DNA from: Haloarcula sp. CBA1129
GTDB lineage: Archaea > Halobacteriota > Halobacteria > Halobacteriales > Haloarculaceae
NCBI RefSeq assembly: GCF_008729015.1
Contig: NZ_RKSM01000003.1
Coordinates: 186,001-250,000, forward strand
Direction of reading: 5' to 3'
DNA: 64,000 nucleotides
Numbering within the stretch: position 1 is the first letter of the stretch; each line of letters begins with the position of its first letter. Both the position numbers and the translations under genes were made by a program. The notes under the pieces were generated by a model. The model was given only the letters and a program-made list of their open reading frames with translations. It did no database searches and had not been told where the DNA came from. This document shows, one piece after another, positions 62,169 to 64,000 of this stretch.

Positions 62169-63311
62169 ATGGTTGACAAGAAATGCACCAAATCGAGACG
62201 GGAGCTACTGACAGCGCTTGGCGCAGCAGGACTAGCCGGGCTAGCCGGTTGTAGCGGTGGTGGCGGTGGAGGTGACGGCGAAGCGGCCACAAACACCGCC
62301 GACGGCGGCGCTGCTGACGGGACGACGACCAGCAGTGACGGAGCGGATTCGGTCACTGCCGCTTGGGTGTACAACTCGGAGGTCGGCGACCTCGGGTGGT
62401 CATGGGCCCACAACGAGGGTCGAGAAGCGGTCGCAGAAGAGTACGACTGGCTGGAAACGGAGTACACCGAAGCCGTTGCCCCCGCTGATTCCGAGCGGGT
62501 GTTCGAACAGTACGCACAGGGTGATGCGGACATCATCTTCGGCTGTACGTTCGAGTATCAGGACCCGATGGCGTCAGTCGCGGAGCAGTACCCCGACACG
62601 TACTTCGAGCACAACACCGGCTACCTGACGATGGAGAACATGGGGCGGTACATGGGCCGGATCTATCAGCCCCGCTATCTCGCCGGACAGGCCGCCGGGA
62701 GCGTCACAGAAACAGATACACTGGGATACGTGGCAGCGTTCCCGATTCCGGAGGTCATCCGTGGCATCAACGCCTACGCGCTCGGGGCCGCGTCTGTCAA
62801 CGACAGCGCGACGCTGAAGGTCAGATGGACGAACTCTTGGTTCGACCCCCCGACCGAGAGCGAGGCGGCAAACGCCCTGCTGGACGAGGACGTCGACGTG
62901 ATGGCCCAGCATCAAGACTCGCCCGCTGCACTCCGTGCGGCCTCCGATGCGGGTATCTGGGCGACCGGCTACGACGCCCCGATGGGCGACATCGCCGGCG
63001 AGAACTATCTCACCTCTCCGATCTGGCACTGGGAGGAGTTCTACGGCCCGACTATCGAGTCAGTCAGAGACGGAACTTGGGACTCCGACGCGTACTGGGA
63101 AGGGATCGACGCAGGTATCTGTAGTCTGGACGACTGGGGGCCAAACGTGCCTCAGGAAGCGAAAGACACCGTCTCGGAGTCGCGGTCGGCGATACTCGAC
63201 GGACAGCTAGACGTCTGGGCGGGCTCGGCGTTCGAAGGCGAGAGCGACGAGTTCCTCTTCCAAGAGATGAGTAGCTACGTCGACGCCGTCGAGGGGGAGG
63301 TCCCAAGCTGA
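62169..63311 (+). CDS. BMP family nucleoside-binding lipoprotein (first copy)
   Basis: A 380-residue Tat lipoprotein: SRRELLTALGAAGLAGLAGC with lipobox Cys28, then a Gly/Ala/Thr-rich linker. The mature part is a PnrA/BMP substrate-binding fold: SVTAAWVYNSEVGDLGWSWAHNEGREAV, AQGDADIIFGCTFEYQDP, YLTMENMGRYMGRIYQPRYLAGQAAG and GDIAGENYLTSPIWHWEEFY. BMP proteins bind nucleosides outside the cell for BmpABC-type importers; the exact ligand is unknown. Divergent from the importer operon. Confidence 0.93.
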   Translation: MVDKKCTKSRRELLTALGAAGLAGLAGCSGGGGGGDGEAATNTADGGAADGTTTSSDGADSVTAAWVYNSEVGDLGWSWAHNEGREAVAEEYDWLETEYTEAVAPADSERVFEQYAQGDADIIFGCTFEYQDPMASVAEQYPDTYFEHNTGYLTMENMGRYMGRIYQPRYLAGQAAGSVTETDTLGYVAAFPIPEVIRGINAYALGAASVNDSATLKVRWTNSWFDPPTESEAANALLDEDVDVMAQHQDSPAALRAASDAGIWATGYDAPMGDIAGENYLTSPIWHWEEFYGPTIESVRDGTWDSDAYWEGIDAGICSLDDWGPNVPQEAKDTVSESRSAILDGQLDVWAGSAFEGESDEFLFQEMSSYVDAVEGEVPS

Positions 63312-63506
63312 TTCTGCCACCGGGACACAGCTGCCGCACTCACCTGCATGTACTGTGGCCTTCCGGACAACTCCAACAGATTTCGTGTTATTACTGACGC
63401 TCGAAATAGACATTCAGTCAATTTTGCCCGAATGTATTTGTTCGCTGCAAGGTCAAAGATGGTATCTCTTAAGTAGAAGTTTTCGCTACATCTACCCAGT
63501 TCAGTA

Positions 63507-64000
63507 ATGGTGAATACCAACCGAACGATATCGCGGCGGGAAATGCTAGGTGCCCTCGGGGCGTCGGGGGTAACTGCGCTAGCCGGCTGTAGTGGTGGCG
63601 ACGGCGGGAGCGGCGGCACAACAGACGGTACGACCACCAGCGGCGATGGTGGCTCCGGGTCTGACTCGGTCACTGCTGCATGGGTGTACATCTCAGAGGT
63701 CGGCGACCTCGGGTGGTCATGGGCCCACGACGAGGGGCGAAAGACGGTCGACGAGAAGTACGACTGGCTGGAAACCGAGTACACAGAAGCTGTCGCGCCA
63801 GAAGACTCGGAACGCGTTTTCGAGCAGTACGCGCAGGGTGACGCCGACATCGTCTTCGGGACGACGTTTGGCTACCAAGACCCGATGTTCAACATTGCGG
63901 AACAGTACCCCGACACGTACTTCGAGCATGCGACCGGCTATCGCACCCGGGAGAACATGGGGCGATACATGGGCCGGATTTACCAGCCCCGGTATCTGGC
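63507..64000 (+). CDS. BMP family nucleoside-binding lipoprotein (second copy, cut by window edge)
   Basis: The first 164 codons of a close paralog of the preceding gene, with SRREMLGALGASGVTALAGC lipobox Cys28, SVTAAWVYISEVGDLGWSWAHDEGRKTV and MGRYMGRIYQPRYLA. It continues beyond base 64000. It sits 195 bases downstream of the first copy with its own AT-rich region and TATA-like CTTAAGTAG near 63466, so it may have its own promoter. Two binding proteins with one importer suggest two related ligands. Confidence 0.92.
   Translation, partial: MVNTNRTISRREMLGALGASGVTALAGCSGGDGGSGGTTDGTTTSGDGGSGSDSVTAAWVYISEVGDLGWSWAHDEGRKTVDEKYDWLETEYTEAVAPEDSERVFEQYAQGDADIVFGTTFGYQDPMFNIAEQYPDTYFEHATGYRTRENMGRYMGRIYQPRYL

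Noticed and set aside
1-64000. CRISPR arrays, rRNA and tRNA genes
   Set aside because: I found no run of regularly spaced direct repeats and no recognisable rRNA or tRNA in the window.

Overview
The window is haloarchaeal chromosome, most like Haloarcula or a close relative. The evidence is acidic proteins with few lysines, GC-rich coding DNA with AT-rich intergenic gaps, archaeal TATA boxes about 26 nt upstream of leaderless starts, Tat-type lipoprotein signals (twin arginine plus Ala-Gly-Cys lipobox), and haloarchaeal families such as HTH_10 regulators and small zinc-finger proteins. The genus call is inference. I saw no rRNA, tRNA or CRISPR array.

Layout. 0-5.9 kb: a creatininase fragment at the edge, a CPBP membrane protease, a secreted subtilase, a membrane-anchored HTH regulator, a repeat-containing surface protein and a PRC-barrel protein. 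6-9 kb: two divergent TetR regulators, one in an operon with a MATE exporter. 9-16 kb: methyltransferases, an AIM24 protein, a phosphoesterase relic, a Tat-exported hydrolase, a lipoprotein, and an A1-type cytochrome oxidase subunit I next to a cupin. 16-23.5 kb: stand-alone enzymes and transporters (LLM flavin oxidoreductase, NmrA-like protein, EamA exporter, aldo/keto reductase, zinc alcohol dehydrogenase, membrane phosphoesterase). 23.7-26.5 kb: a compact operon of HTH regulator, atypical Nramp-like transporter and small protein. 26.5-31.4 kb: a lactate module (LctP permease plus a GlcD/GlcF-type FAD/Fe-S dehydrogenase).

31.4-36.8 kb is a decaying area: a 670-bp gap with two matching palindromes, a ThuA protein, an HTH_10 regulator that has lost its HTH, and a short FAD oxidoreductase split by a 1068-bp insertion sequence with a 7-bp target duplication. 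A zinc dehydrogenase and a 45-residue zinc-finger protein follow. 36.9-42.6 kb is an iron/siderophore uptake locus: two tandem binding lipoproteins, an ATPase, a FecCD permease and a flavoprotein, with DtxR-like boxes (TTTAGGC-N2-GCCTAAA) before both transcription units. A carotenoid oxygenase with an internal deletion and an EamA exporter follow.

45-52.5 kb holds mainly small or unrecognised proteins, plus the most unusual gene of the window: a complete hemerythrin domain fused to an acyl-CoA-synthetase-like domain that has lost its ATP-binding motifs and C-terminal subdomain (47127-48962). 52.6-64 kb is a nucleobase/nucleoside locus: deaminase-type amidohydrolase, hydantoinase/allantoinase-like enzyme, threonine-synthase-like PLP enzyme, LLM flavoprotein, a complete BMP-type nucleoside ABC importer (two permeases, a double ATPase) and two tandem BMP lipoproteins, the second cut by the window edge. 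Together these look able to import and open a cyclic nitrogen compound, but the substrate cannot be read from sequence.
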